Assembly (NCBI GenBank): GCA_937944035.1 | Contig: CALDZQ010000316.1 | Coordinates: 1-13,599, forward strand | Direction of reading: 5' to 3' | DNA: 13,599 nucleotides | DNA from: an uncultured Neomegalonema sp. | Lineage (GTDB): Bacteria; Pseudomonadota; Alphaproteobacteria; Rhodobacterales; Rhodobacteraceae | Shown: piece after piece, positions 6,821-13,599 of the stretch | Position numbering within the stretch: the first letter of the stretch is position 1 | Layout of the letters: every line of letters starts with the position of its first letter | Position numbers and translations under genes: made by a program | The notes under the pieces: generated by a model | Databases searched by the model: none | What the model saw: only the letters and a program-made list of their open reading frames with translations | Told to the model about the DNA's origin: nothing

Positions 6821-7354
6821 CTAACTCCCGGCCCCGGGCAGGCCGGATTGCGAGAGCGGCGGCTCCTCAAAAACCTGCATAAACGCCACCACCGCCCACA
6901 GGATCAGCGAGACGATCCCCGTCACATAAAACGGCCACTCATCCCACCCCAGCACGGGGCTGAGCGTCCCGTCGTCCCGCGTCTCGAACAGCCCCTCGAT
7001 CATCCAATACGCCAGGAACAGCGCGATCCCGACCATCAGGATCAGCGACAGCCGGTCTATCCCCCGCCGCAGCGCCAAAGGCGCGCGCCGCAGGAACAGA
7101 TCAACCGCCAAATGCCCGCGCCGCGCTTGGCAATAGGGCAGAAACATCGGAATCGCTGCACCGATGGCCAGCCGCACAAAATCCTCGTATCCGGGCAGCG
7201 CGCCGACGCTCCCGCCCCACATCCGCGCAATCCGGTCCAGCGTGAACGCCCCGACATTGGTGACGGTGACACCGACGATTCCCAGCAGAGCCAGCCCGCC
7301 GAGCACGGCCCAAGCCAGCGTAATCCGGTCAATGCTGCGCCTTATCGCCTTCAC
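6821..7354 (-). CDS. dctQ: TRAP transporter small permease (DctQ)
   Basis: The 177-residue protein has four hydrophobic segments (about 12-36, 57-76, 98-122 and 140-162), as in DctQ subunits, which scaffold the large permease in the inner membrane. Segment two contains YEDFVRLAIGAAIPMFLPYC followed by RRGHLAVD. The (Q)ARRGHLAVDLF stretch after the second helix is the best conserved DctQ feature. The start is GTG (7354-7352), with GGGA about 9 nt upstream. An ATG 10 bp further up is out of frame and opens only a dozen codons. The gene begins 58 bp after the dctP stop and ends one base before dctM. DctQ sequences diverge strongly, so the call leans on topology, the RRGHL motif and position between dctP and dctM. 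Confidence 0.9.
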   Translation of the reverse strand: MKAIRRSIDRITLAWAVLGGLALLGIVGVTVTNVGAFTLDRIARMWGGSVGALPGYEDFVRLAIGAAIPMFLPYCQARRGHLAVDLFLRRAPLALRRGIDRLSLILMVGIALFLAYWMIEGLFETRDDGTLSPVLGWDEWPFYVTGIVSLILWAVVAFMQVFEEPPLSQSGLPGAGS

Positions 7355-7412
7355 CGTGACGCATCCCGGATGATCTTCCCGATCAAACAGTCACAGCCGG
7401 AATGCACAGCGC

Positions 7413-8459
7413 TCAATACGTGTATTTCCGCACCGCCCGCCGCGCCGCATCGATCAACGCCTCACCGTCGAGGTCATCGCCCGAAACCTCCTCAACCCAG
7501 CGTTCCACGACCTTCTGGCCAATGGCGTTCATTTCGGCGGTCGCTTTATCGTCGAGCCGGATGATGTCCGAACCCGTCTCGTGTTGCATCGTTTTGCCCG
7601 TGGTTTCGGCCAGTTCCCAGATCCGGCCGATGTCCCGCGCGAAGTCGCGGCCTGAGTGGTCTTCGATGATCTTCTGCAAATCCGCAGGCATTGACTCGAA
7701 CCGCTCCTTGTTCATCACGAACATAAAGACCGACGTGCCGAACCGCTCCTTATTGCGCCCCTCCAGCGAGGTTTTCGTCAACTCGGCCAGTTTCAGCGGC
7801 GGGAAAATCTCGAACGGCACAAACGCCCCGTCCACCGCGCCTTTAGACAGGGCTTGCGGCAGTGCCGGAACCGGCATCCCCACAGGTTCGGCCCCCATAG
7901 CTTCAATCAGCCACGCGCCCGTCCGCGATGGGGTGCGCAGTTTCAGCCCCTGCAATTCATCAAGCGAAACAATGTCGCTTCGGGATTCGCGCAGGTGCAG
8001 GGCATTGCCGTCATGGGTGTGGATCAACAGCGGCTTCACATCCGCGAAGTCTTCCGCAATCAGATCAAAATTGTCATTGATGGCAAGGTTCGTTGCCACC
8101 GCCGACCCCAGATGAACCGTTGGCAGCTCAAACGCCTCCGCGCGCGGGAAAACCCCCGGTGTATAGCCCGCCAGCGTCCAGACAATATCCGCCGTCCCGT
8201 CCCGCACTTGCCGGTACAACGCAGGCGGTTTGCCGCCCATCGACATTGACGGGAAAATCTCGAACGCGATCCGGCCATCGGACGCTTTTTCGATCTTCTT
8301 GGCCCACGGCTCGATCATCTGCGCTTGCGTGGTTGATTTCGGGCTGAGGAAGTGGTGGATCGTCAGCGTCACCTCCGCTTCCGCCGCCAGCAAAGGCATT
8401 GAGAGCGCCGCGCTGATGGTTCCGAGTGTCAGGGCGCGCAAGGTGCGTTTGATGTGCAT
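7413..8459 (-). CDS. dctP: TRAP transporter periplasmic solute-binding protein (DctP)
   Basis: This 348-residue exported protein captures the substrate for the TRAP permease. It starts with a Sec signal peptide (MHIKRTLRAL, a hydrophobic run, then LLAAEA, with cleavage near residue 26-28). The mature part follows the DctP pattern: TIHHFLSPKS, then the ADIVWTLAGYTPGVFP region near 90-105, LQGLKLRTPSRTG with Arg175, the arginine that binds the substrate carboxylate in this family, and PQALSKGAVDGAF near 201-213. I chose ATG 8459 because GGAG lies 8 nt before it and the signal peptide then begins correctly; 24 more codons are open upstream. The retained Arg175 argues for a carboxylate ligand. 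With pobA three genes downstream, 4-hydroxybenzoate or a related aromatic acid is the leading inference, not a demonstrated substrate. Confidence 0.93.
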   Translation of the reverse strand: MHIKRTLRALTLGTISAALSMPLLAAEAEVTLTIHHFLSPKSTTQAQMIEPWAKKIEKASDGRIAFEIFPSMSMGGKPPALYRQVRDGTADIVWTLAGYTPGVFPRAEAFELPTVHLGSAVATNLAINDNFDLIAEDFADVKPLLIHTHDGNALHLRESRSDIVSLDELQGLKLRTPSRTGAWLIEAMGAEPVGMPVPALPQALSKGAVDGAFVPFEIFPPLKLAELTKTSLEGRNKERFGTSVFMFVMNKERFESMPADLQKIIEDHSGRDFARDIGRIWELAETTGKTMQHETGSDIIRLDDKATAEMNAIGQKVVERWVEEVSGDDLDGEALIDAARRAVRKYTY

Positions 8460-8497
8460 TGCCGATGCTCCAATGTCAGTGGCGAAAAAACTGAGAT

Positions 8498-8526
8498 ACG
8501 CTAACCGTTCGCCAATCAGCTGTAAA
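8498..8526 (-). promoter_or_regulatory. Candidate promoter for the dctPQM-pobA operon
   Basis: Read on the minus strand, TTTACA (8526-8521) and TAGCGT (8503-8498) are separated by exactly 17 bp. Transcription would begin near 8491, about 30 nt before the dctP ATG at 8459. The 109-bp gap between the M20 gene and dctP is the only sizeable one in this part of the minus-strand block, so an operon promoter here is expected. Confidence 0.5.
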
Positions 8527-8568
8527 CGCACCTTCTGTCCGCTTTGCGGCGTTGCCGGTCATTTTATC

Positions 8569-9951
8569 TCACCCCAACGCCTCCAATATCCGCGCCCATG
8601 AGCGCGCGCCGCCCTGAAAACTGCTCAACTCGTATTTCTCGTTCGGTGAGTGGATGCGGTCATCGTCGAGGCCGAAGCCGACCAGCAGGCAGTCCATGCC
8701 CAGCCGGTCCTTGAACTCCCCGACCACGGGGATCGAGCCGCCCATGCCGATGGTTGCCGCTTCCTTGCCCCACTCATCGGTCAGCGCCTGTTTCGCGCGT
8801 TGGATCACCGGGTTATCCGCCGACAGTGAAATCCCGCCGCTGGAGCCGTGCGCGTGATAGACCGCCTCGCAATCCTCCGGTAAATGGGCCTCCACATGCG
8901 CGTGCAGGGCGGCGCGGATGGCGTGGGGGTCTTGATCGCCCACCAACCGGCACGAGATTTTCGTCGATGCCTCGGCGGGCAGCACGGTCTTGAACCCCTC
9001 GCCGGTATAGCCGCCCGTGATGCCGTTGAACTCACAGGTCGGCCGCGCCCACAGCTGTTCCATCACGCTGCGATCGGCCTCTCCGGCGGGTTTGGACAGT
9101 CCTGCCTCGGCCAGAAACGCCGCCGGATCAAAGCCCAGATTGGCCCACATCTCCTTCACCGCATCCGGCGTTTCGTGAACGCCGTCGTAAAACCCGTCAA
9201 GCGTGACCCGTCCCTCATCGTCATGCAGACCCGCGATAATCTTCGACAGCACCCGGATCGGGTTGATTGCCGGGCCGCCGAACAGGCCGGAATGCAAGTC
9301 CTTGCTGGCCGCTTTGATGGTGATCTCCTCACTCATCATCCCGCGCAACCCGGTGCAGATGGCGGGCGTGTGGCGATCCCACATCGATGTGTCACAGACC
9401 AACGCGGCCTCCGCGCGCAGCTCGTCCGCATTCGCATCCAAAAACGCGGGCAGGCTGGGCGAGCCGCTTTCCTCCTCGCCCTCAAGGAATACCGTGATCC
9501 GCACGGGCAGCTTGCCCGTCACCGTCTTCCACGCGCGGCAGGCTTCGACAAAGGTCATCAACTGCCCCTTGTCGTCCTGCGCGCCACGGGCGGAGATCAT
9601 CTTCGTCCCATCCGCGCGCTCGACAATGCGCGGCTCAAAAGGCGGCGTTTCCCACAGGTCCAGCGGGTCCGGCGGCTGCACATCGTAGTGACCGTAGAAC
9701 AGGAATCGCGGCGCGTCCGGTCCGGCGTCATTGTTATGGCCCACCACCATCGGATGCCCCGGCGTGTCGCGCAGATCAGCGTCAAACCCGATGCTCCGCA
9801 AATCCGCCGCCATCGCCTCGGCCGCCTCGCGGCATTGCGGTTTATAGGCCGGATCGGTCGAGATAGACGGGATGCGCAGCAGCGCGAACAACCGCTCCAG
9901 CGCATGATCCGCATCATCGTCGAGTTTCTTCAACACGTCGTCGAGCGCCAT
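8569..9951 (-). CDS. M20-family metallopeptidase (CNDP/carnosinase-like dipeptidase)
   Basis: This 460-residue cytoplasmic enzyme belongs to the M20 zinc peptidases, in the branch with carnosinase-type dipeptidases rather than ArgE or DapE. The complete metal set is visible: His88 and Asp90 in YGHYDVQPPDP, Asp126 in ARGAQDDKG as the bridging ligand, Glu160-Glu161 in EGEEESGS (general base and ligand), Asp187 in LVCDTSMWD, and His434 in RIHSPNEKY. An inserted dimerisation domain occupies about 205-385, beginning KDLHSGLFGGP. Length is normal. AAGGA ends 7 nt before the ATG. It probably hydrolyses small peptides or N-acyl/amide bonds; the exact substrate cannot be read. It sits 62 bp after the hydroxylase gene and 109 bp before dctP on the same strand. 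It may be co-transcribed with the former, and a link to the TRAP operon is weaker. I see no odd residues. Confidence 0.93.
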   Translation of the reverse strand: MALDDVLKKLDDDADHALERLFALLRIPSISTDPAYKPQCREAAEAMAADLRSIGFDADLRDTPGHPMVVGHNNDAGPDAPRFLFYGHYDVQPPDPLDLWETPPFEPRIVERADGTKMISARGAQDDKGQLMTFVEACRAWKTVTGKLPVRITVFLEGEEESGSPSLPAFLDANADELRAEAALVCDTSMWDRHTPAICTGLRGMMSEEITIKAASKDLHSGLFGGPAINPIRVLSKIIAGLHDDEGRVTLDGFYDGVHETPDAVKEMWANLGFDPAAFLAEAGLSKPAGEADRSVMEQLWARPTCEFNGITGGYTGEGFKTVLPAEASTKISCRLVGDQDPHAIRAALHAHVEAHLPEDCEAVYHAHGSSGGISLSADNPVIQRAKQALTDEWGKEAATIGMGGSIPVVGEFKDRLGMDCLLVGFGLDDDRIHSPNEKYELSSFQGGARSWARILEALG

Positions 9952-10013
9952 TGCTTGTTCCTTATCTCAGCTGTGCCACACGCGATCCGGTATAATCGGT
10001 CCGTTTGGGAATA

Positions 10014-11021
10014 TCAGATGTTTCTGTGCATTTTTTTCTTCCGCGCGCGCGTCACCCGCGTGCCTTCCTCGCTGCCGTTATGAAACGTCCCGAACCACCG
10101 GTCCCAAGGCATTTCCTGATTGCCGTAATTGCATTCATAGTAGCGGTGATGCAGCTGATGATAAAATGTCCCCAGGGCGAGTTTGCGCTTATCCTTGATG
10201 AGAAGGTCTTCATAGCCGGTGTGAGTCATCGCCGCCCCCGGCCCCAGATAGATCACATGGAAAAACAGATGGATCGGATGACTCGCGATCACGCAATGGA
10301 TCAGCAGGGACGAAATATACAGCAGATGCTCGACCGGATGCATCGACAGGCCAGACCACGGCCCGATATTGACGTTGCGATGGTGCAGCGCGTGAACGTG
10401 CTTGTAAATGAACGGCACATGCAGCAGCCGATGCACCCAGTAAAAGTGAAACGCGGACCAGATCGGCAACAGCACCAAGCCCGCGATAAACCAAACCGGA
10501 TTCGAGGCCAAAGTGATCGTCGGCACATACCCATTCGCCATCAGCCACATGATCGCCACTTGAAACAGCGTCAACTGCGCCACACCGCTGCCAAGTGACC
10601 AGAACATGTTGTCATGCACCTGGTCGGAGAAATTCCACAGGCGGTTCCCGCGTGCAGGCTCGCGATGATCGAATTTCAACGCCTTACCCTGCGCCCGGCG
10701 CATGTAGAAAAACCAGTGAAGCCCTCCCGCAATCGCGACCATCAGACCGAGATTGACCAGCCAAACCTGAATTATCCATCCGGGTGCAACCGTTTTCGCC
10801 GTCTCCAGTGACGGATAAAGCAGCCACCAGCACAAGGTGGCCAGCAGAACCATCATCACCCGCTCGCTCATCATCAGCCAGTTGCGCCAGACCCAACGGC
10901 CCAGAAAACGAGGCTCAGGCGGCCATTTGAATATGGATGAATCGGCGAGCGGCAGGTCGGGGTGATAATTCCACTCCCGGCTCATTGGTTCGGGATCAGT
11001 CGCCGGCTGTGCATCGGTCAT
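10014..11021 (-). CDS. Fatty acid hydroxylase/sterol desaturase superfamily membrane enzyme
   Basis: This 335-residue integral membrane protein has the histidine clusters that bind a di-iron centre in this superfamily. His192, His197 and His201 lie in FHFYWVHRLLH. His208, His210, His213 and His214 lie in HVHALHH. His228 and His232 lie in MHPVEH, then His267, and His288, His291 and His292 in YHQLHHRYYECNYG. About four to five hydrophobic segments surround them (roughly 55-70, 84-106, 143-162, 174-190, 233-258). Relatives hydroxylate or desaturate lipid chains, sterols, carotenoids or ornithine lipids using oxygen, in the cytoplasmic membrane. Substrate cannot be assigned here. The N terminus (about 1-48) is polar and the C terminus ends in a basic RKKKMHRN stretch. 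The ATG has only a weak GAGA ribosome site; a second in-frame ATG is at codon 13. The next gene on this strand is the M20 peptidase. Confidence 0.9.
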   Translation of the reverse strand: MTDAQPATDPEPMSREWNYHPDLPLADSSIFKWPPEPRFLGRWVWRNWLMMSERVMMVLLATLCWWLLYPSLETAKTVAPGWIIQVWLVNLGLMVAIAGGLHWFFYMRRAQGKALKFDHREPARGNRLWNFSDQVHDNMFWSLGSGVAQLTLFQVAIMWLMANGYVPTITLASNPVWFIAGLVLLPIWSAFHFYWVHRLLHVPFIYKHVHALHHRNVNIGPWSGLSMHPVEHLLYISSLLIHCVIASHPIHLFFHVIYLGPGAAMTHTGYEDLLIKDKRKLALGTFYHQLHHRYYECNYGNQEMPWDRWFGTFHNGSEEGTRVTRARKKKMHRNI

Positions 11022-11194
11022 GGCATTCTCGCGAGTTTGGTATCGCGGACCAGAATTCTATGCGGTCATTCCGGCGTCTTGTCCAAATGCGACGGTTTCC
11101 CGTGTCGCAACCGGACCCAGCCTCCGCTCCGCCGCGCCGGCGCAGCGCTACAGGGCCGCCGGACCCTGTCCGTCGGTCACATTTCCCGCCAATG

Positions 11195-11863
11195 TCACAC
11201 CACAGTCTCCGGCGGGTCATGCAGCGCGTAAAGCGCCAGCGCATGACAATCCTTCAGCACAAAATCCACCGGATGCCGTCCCCGATCCCTGTGACCGGGT
11301 GGCTTCCCCGGCCTGATCGGCGCGATATACTTGCCAGTCTCAGAGCGCCCCGCCTCCCGCTTGGCCTCCCACCGCGCCAGCCTCCGCGCCTGTTTCGGCA
11401 CATCACCCAACGCGGCTTGCAAAGCCGATAACCGCCGCATCAACTGCGCAGGACTGACCTCACCATCGGGCGAGGCGACGACGACAGGCTCGAAAACCTC
11501 CACATCATCAAAAAACCGGATATTCGGCTGCGGTTTCCTGCCCCGCCAAGCCGAGCGCGGTTTAAAAGATTTCCGCGCATCAAACAGCGCAAATGCGGGT
11601 ACAGACGCCCCCGTTCCACGAGCAAAACCGCCCGCACTCACAGGTCCGCCGCGCGATACACGCATCCGCGCCTCAATCTTGAGAACCAGCTTCACCACCA
11701 CAATCAGCCTACGGAACGCAGCCTCAGCAGGCCGTAAAACCCGCCAAATCCCCGTCCGCACATGCCTCGGCATAGCCTCCCCGCCGCCCGCCATAAGCAG
11801 CAGCGCAGCAACCATCCTAACCAGCGCGTCGCGGTGGCGGTCTATGGCCAGTGTCCAGTCCAT
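11195..11863 (-). CDS. Conserved hypothetical protein, alphaproteobacterial
   Basis: This 222-residue basic protein has no domain that I can name. It starts MDWTLAIDRHRDALVRMVAAL, with one possible hydrophobic helix (about 16-27). The motif MPRHVRTGIWRVLRPAEAAF followed by RRLIVV (about 31-56), then FALFDARKSFKP, and the end HPVDFVLKDCHALALYALHD recall a family of uncharacterised proteins in Rhodobacterales and sphingomonads, from memory. The middle (about 130-175) is rich in Arg, Lys and Ala and probably helical. Spacing and even codon use argue that it is a real gene, as does a good promoter directly upstream on the same strand (-35/-10 at 11933-11904). There is no good Shine-Dalgarno sequence near the ATG; AAGGA lies 16 nt off. 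It ends 173 bp before the hydroxylase gene. No function is proposed. Confidence 0.78.
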   Translation of the reverse strand: MDWTLAIDRHRDALVRMVAALLLMAGGGEAMPRHVRTGIWRVLRPAEAAFRRLIVVVKLVLKIEARMRVSRGGPVSAGGFARGTGASVPAFALFDARKSFKPRSAWRGRKPQPNIRFFDDVEVFEPVVVASPDGEVSPAQLMRRLSALQAALGDVPKQARRLARWEAKREAGRSETGKYIAPIRPGKPPGHRDRGRHPVDFVLKDCHALALYALHDPPETVV

Positions 11864-11903
11864 GCGGTGCTAAATAAGTCCTTTTGCGATACTAAATCAG
11901 CAC

Positions 11904-11933
11904 CAAATAGAACTATTAAGGAACATGTGTCAA
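11904..11933 (-). promoter_or_regulatory. Sigma70-type promoter of the conserved hypothetical gene
   Basis: On the minus strand a perfect TTGACA (11933-11928) is followed after 17 bp by CTATTT (11910-11905), or after 18 bp by TATTTG. The start site would be near 11897, giving a leader of about 34 nt to the ATG at 11863. This is the best consensus promoter in the window. The transcript could continue into the downstream hydroxylase and M20 genes. Confidence 0.62.
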
Positions 11934-12151
11934 GAGTGCGCTTGAAATTCTCACACCAAAACCCTCGCCCGACAGGATGCTGAAAACTCTTCGGCAACTT
12001 ATGACACGAGTCTTCCGGCGAAAGCCGAAATCCACTTCTCAAATATCCTGCGATTTGCCCGTCAAGCGATTACCGCGACCCTTACCCCCTCGCACTCTTT
12101 TTCGTTTCGTGCCACGGTGCGCTCCCGATTTGATTCACACCGGACCGCTCC

Positions 12152-13444
12152 ATGACCGATATTGCCACGCGCGTTTATTCTCATAACTGGAAGATCGATC
12201 CGATTGTCCGGTCCGTCATCGACACCGATTTCTACAAGCTGCTGATGGCGCAAAGCATTTTCCGCCGCCATCGCGACACACACGTCAAATTCAGCCTCAT
12301 CAACCGCTCCACCCGCGTCCCGCTTGCCGACATCATCGACGAAGGCGAGCTGCGCGAGCAACTCGACCACATCCGCACCCTCAAACTCTCGCGCGGCGAA
12401 TCCACATGGTTGCGCGGCAACACGTTCTACGGCGAGCGCTACATGTTCAGCTCCGATTTTGTGGCGTGGCTGGAGGAATTCCAATTCCCCGACTACCGGC
12501 TTGAGCGCAAGGGCGATCAATACGAACTGACCTTCGAGGGATCATGGGTCGAGGCGACGATGTGGGAAATCCCTGCGCTGGCCGTCATCATGGAGCTGTA
12601 TTCCCGCTCCGTCCTGAAAAACATGGGCAAATTCGAGCTGCAAGTCCTCTACGCCCAAGGCATGACCCGCGTGTGGGAGAAAATCCAGCGCCTGAAAAAG
12701 CTTGATGGTGTGCGAATCGCCGATTTCGGAACCCGCCGCCGCCACGGCTTTCTCTGGCAGGACTGGTGTGTGCAGGCGATGATGGAGGGGCTGGGCGAGA
12801 AGTTCACCGGCACGTCCAACTGCCTCATTGCCCTGCGCCGCGAGGTTGAGGCCATCGGCACGAACGCGCATGAACTGCCGATGGTATACGCCGCCACCGC
12901 CGAAGGCGACGCCGCCCTCGCCGATGCCCCCTATGCGGTGTTCGAGGATTGGCAGAAAGACTATGCCGGAAACCTCCTCATCATCTTGCCCGACACTTAC
13001 GGCTCGCAAGGCTTCTTCGACAACGCGCCCGACTGGCTGGCCGATTGGACCGGGGTGCGCGTGGATTCCGGCAGCCCGATGGAGGCGGGCGAGATGGTCA
13101 TCAAGTGGTGGAAATCACGCGGCCAAGACCCGCGCAAAAAGCTGATGATCTTCTCCGACGGCCTCGATGTCGATGTGATCGAGACGCTGCACGGACATTT
13201 CAAGGACCGCGTGAATCTGGCCTTCGGCTGGGGAACGCTGCTGACCAACGATTTCCGTGGCCTCGCCCCGGATGGCGGGTTGGACCCGTTCAGCCTCGTC
13301 TGCAAAGTCGTCTCCGCTAACGGCAATTCGACCGTCAAGCTCTCCGACAACCCCAACAAAGCGATGGGCGACCCCGGTGAGATCGCCCGCTACAAGCGCG
13401 TTTTCGGGGTTGGCGAGCAGGAGGCGTCGGACGTGGTGGTTTGA
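12152..13444 (+). CDS. pncB: Nicotinate phosphoribosyltransferase
   Basis: This 430-residue enzyme joins nicotinate to phosphoribosyl pyrophosphate, with ATP hydrolysis, to make nicotinate mononucleotide: the first step of NAD salvage (Preiss-Handler route) in the cytoplasm. The N-terminal DTDFYKLLMAQSIF (24-37) is the family signature. Then come FGTRRRHGF (192-200), FTGTSN (218-223), and GTNAHELPM (236-244), in which His240 aligns with the phosphorylated active-site histidine of enterobacterial PncB. RVDSGSP (303-309) and FSDGLD (334-339) bind the phosphoribosyl part. Length is typical for the proteobacterial type. The ribosome site is weak (CGGA at best), and no convincing promoter was found in the 288 bp upstream (11864-12151), which also hold the divergent promoter of the hypothetical gene. 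pncA, a common partner, is not in the window. A putative LptF gene follows on the same strand after 77 bp. Confidence 0.96.
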   Translation: MTDIATRVYSHNWKIDPIVRSVIDTDFYKLLMAQSIFRRHRDTHVKFSLINRSTRVPLADIIDEGELREQLDHIRTLKLSRGESTWLRGNTFYGERYMFSSDFVAWLEEFQFPDYRLERKGDQYELTFEGSWVEATMWEIPALAVIMELYSRSVLKNMGKFELQVLYAQGMTRVWEKIQRLKKLDGVRIADFGTRRRHGFLWQDWCVQAMMEGLGEKFTGTSNCLIALRREVEAIGTNAHELPMVYAATAEGDAALADAPYAVFEDWQKDYAGNLLIILPDTYGSQGFFDNAPDWLADWTGVRVDSGSPMEAGEMVIKWWKSRGQDPRKKLMIFSDGLDVDVIETLHGHFKDRVNLAFGWGTLLTNDFRGLAPDGGLDPFSLVCKVVSANGNSTVKLSDNPNKAMGDPGEIARYKRVFGVGEQEASDVVV

Positions 13445-13465
13445 GGCGTGCGCTTTTGATCCGCA

Positions 13466-13494
13466 TTGACCTTTGCCGGTCAGAGCCTTAGCTC
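13466..13494 (+). promoter_or_regulatory. Candidate promoter before the lptF-like gene, overlapping a palindrome
   Basis: TTGACC (13466-13471) and TAGCTC (13489-13494) are 17 bp apart on the + strand; the -35 is good and the -10 weak. The -35 and spacer overlap a perfect inverted repeat, TGACC-N6-GGTCA (13467-13482), which could be an operator or a short stem at the end of the pncB message. There is no T tract after it. Confidence 0.42.
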
Positions 13495-13521
13495 TTAACG
13501 CGGTTAACAACGGGCGTCCTG

Positions 13522-13599
13522 ATGCGGCTGATCGACAGATATTTCTTGCAGCAGGTTTTCGTACCCTTCGTGTTTTTCACGTTGATCCTGACCTGTGTC
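13522..13599 (+). CDS. lptF: LptF/LptG-family lipopolysaccharide export permease, N-terminal part (partial)
   Basis: The first 26 codons of a gene cut by the window edge read MRLIDRYFLQQVFVPFVFFT and continue LILTCV with no stop. A short basic start with an I-RY-(L) pattern followed at once by the first membrane helix with PF-FFT is typical of the YjgP/YjgQ family. These are the inner-membrane permeases LptF and LptG, which with LptB extract lipopolysaccharide for transport to the outer membrane. Of the two, LptF usually comes first in the lptF-lptG pair, and the (I)DRYFLxQ start fits it, so that symbol is preferred but not certain from 26 residues. The ribosome site is weak (ACGGG about 9 nt before the ATG). 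A candidate promoter lies at 13466-13494. Confidence 0.68.
   Translation, partial: MRLIDRYFLQQVFVPFVFFTLILTCV

Noticed and set aside
8884..10083. 399-codon frame antisense to the M20 peptidase
   Set aside because: Shadow frame without domain signature; the M20 zinc ligands on the other strand are complete.
12016..12027. Small hairpin CGGC-GAAA-GCCG upstream of pncB
   Set aside because: Only a 4-bp perfect stem with a tetraloop and no T tract; too small to call a terminator or riboswitch.
11864..12151. Possible NAD-responsive riboswitch or regulator site before pncB
   Set aside because: No conserved riboswitch core or clear operator palindrome could be recognised by reading.
11977..12186. 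69-codon + strand frame before pncB
   Set aside because: It overlaps the pncB start in another frame, has no clear ribosome site, and its Arg/Pro-rich translation resembles no known leader peptide.
1..13599. CRISPR array, tRNA/rRNA genes, insertion sequence or phage genes
   Set aside because: No regularly spaced direct repeats, tRNA-like cloverleaf with matching arms, transposase motifs or integrase residues were found in any region.

Overview
The window is about 13.6 kb of GC-rich, densely packed chromosomal DNA. It most resembles an alphaproteobacterium of the Rhodobacterales (Roseobacter-like). This rests on the kinds of proteins present (PobA, TRAP transporter parts, LipA, a PncB of about 430 residues, an MtnA tail), the codon use and the alphaproteobacterial promoter shapes. 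The organism call is inference. No rRNA, tRNA, CRISPR array, insertion sequence, integrase or phage gene is visible, so this looks like ordinary chromosome with an accessory catabolic block in the middle.

Layout. Left edge, + strand: the last 61 codons of mtnA, a rho-independent terminator flanked by an imperfect inverted repeat, a secreted DUF302 protein, and lipA (lipoyl synthase), whose promoter predicts a leaderless mRNA. A small minus-strand gene runs into the end of lipA; it encodes a degenerate GIY-YIG (T5orf172/MUG113-like) domain joined to two C-terminal membrane segments. An AT-rich divergent region of about 260 bp then leads into a + strand thiamine-diphosphate enzyme of the acetolactate synthase/benzoylformate decarboxylase superfamily.

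From 4251 to 11863 every gene is on the minus strand. Read in transcription order these are a conserved hypothetical protein with a clear sigma70-type promoter, a membrane di-iron fatty-acid hydroxylase/sterol desaturase-family enzyme, an M20 zinc dipeptidase, then dctP, dctQ, dctM (a complete TRAP transporter) and pobA (4-hydroxybenzoate 3-monooxygenase). The last four are closely packed (58, 1 and 10 bp gaps) and behave like one operon. The simplest reading is uptake of 4-hydroxybenzoate or a related aromatic acid, followed by hydroxylation to protocatechuate. No pca ring-cleavage genes or pobR/pcaQ regulator lie in the window, so the later steps must be encoded elsewhere.

Right edge, + strand: pncB (nicotinate phosphoribosyltransferase, NAD salvage) and the first 26 codons of an LptF/LptG-family lipopolysaccharide-export permease. 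The most interesting items are the TRAP-pobA operon, the membrane-anchored degenerate GIY-YIG protein, the uncharacterised ThDP enzyme convergent with pobA, and the predicted leaderless lipA transcript.
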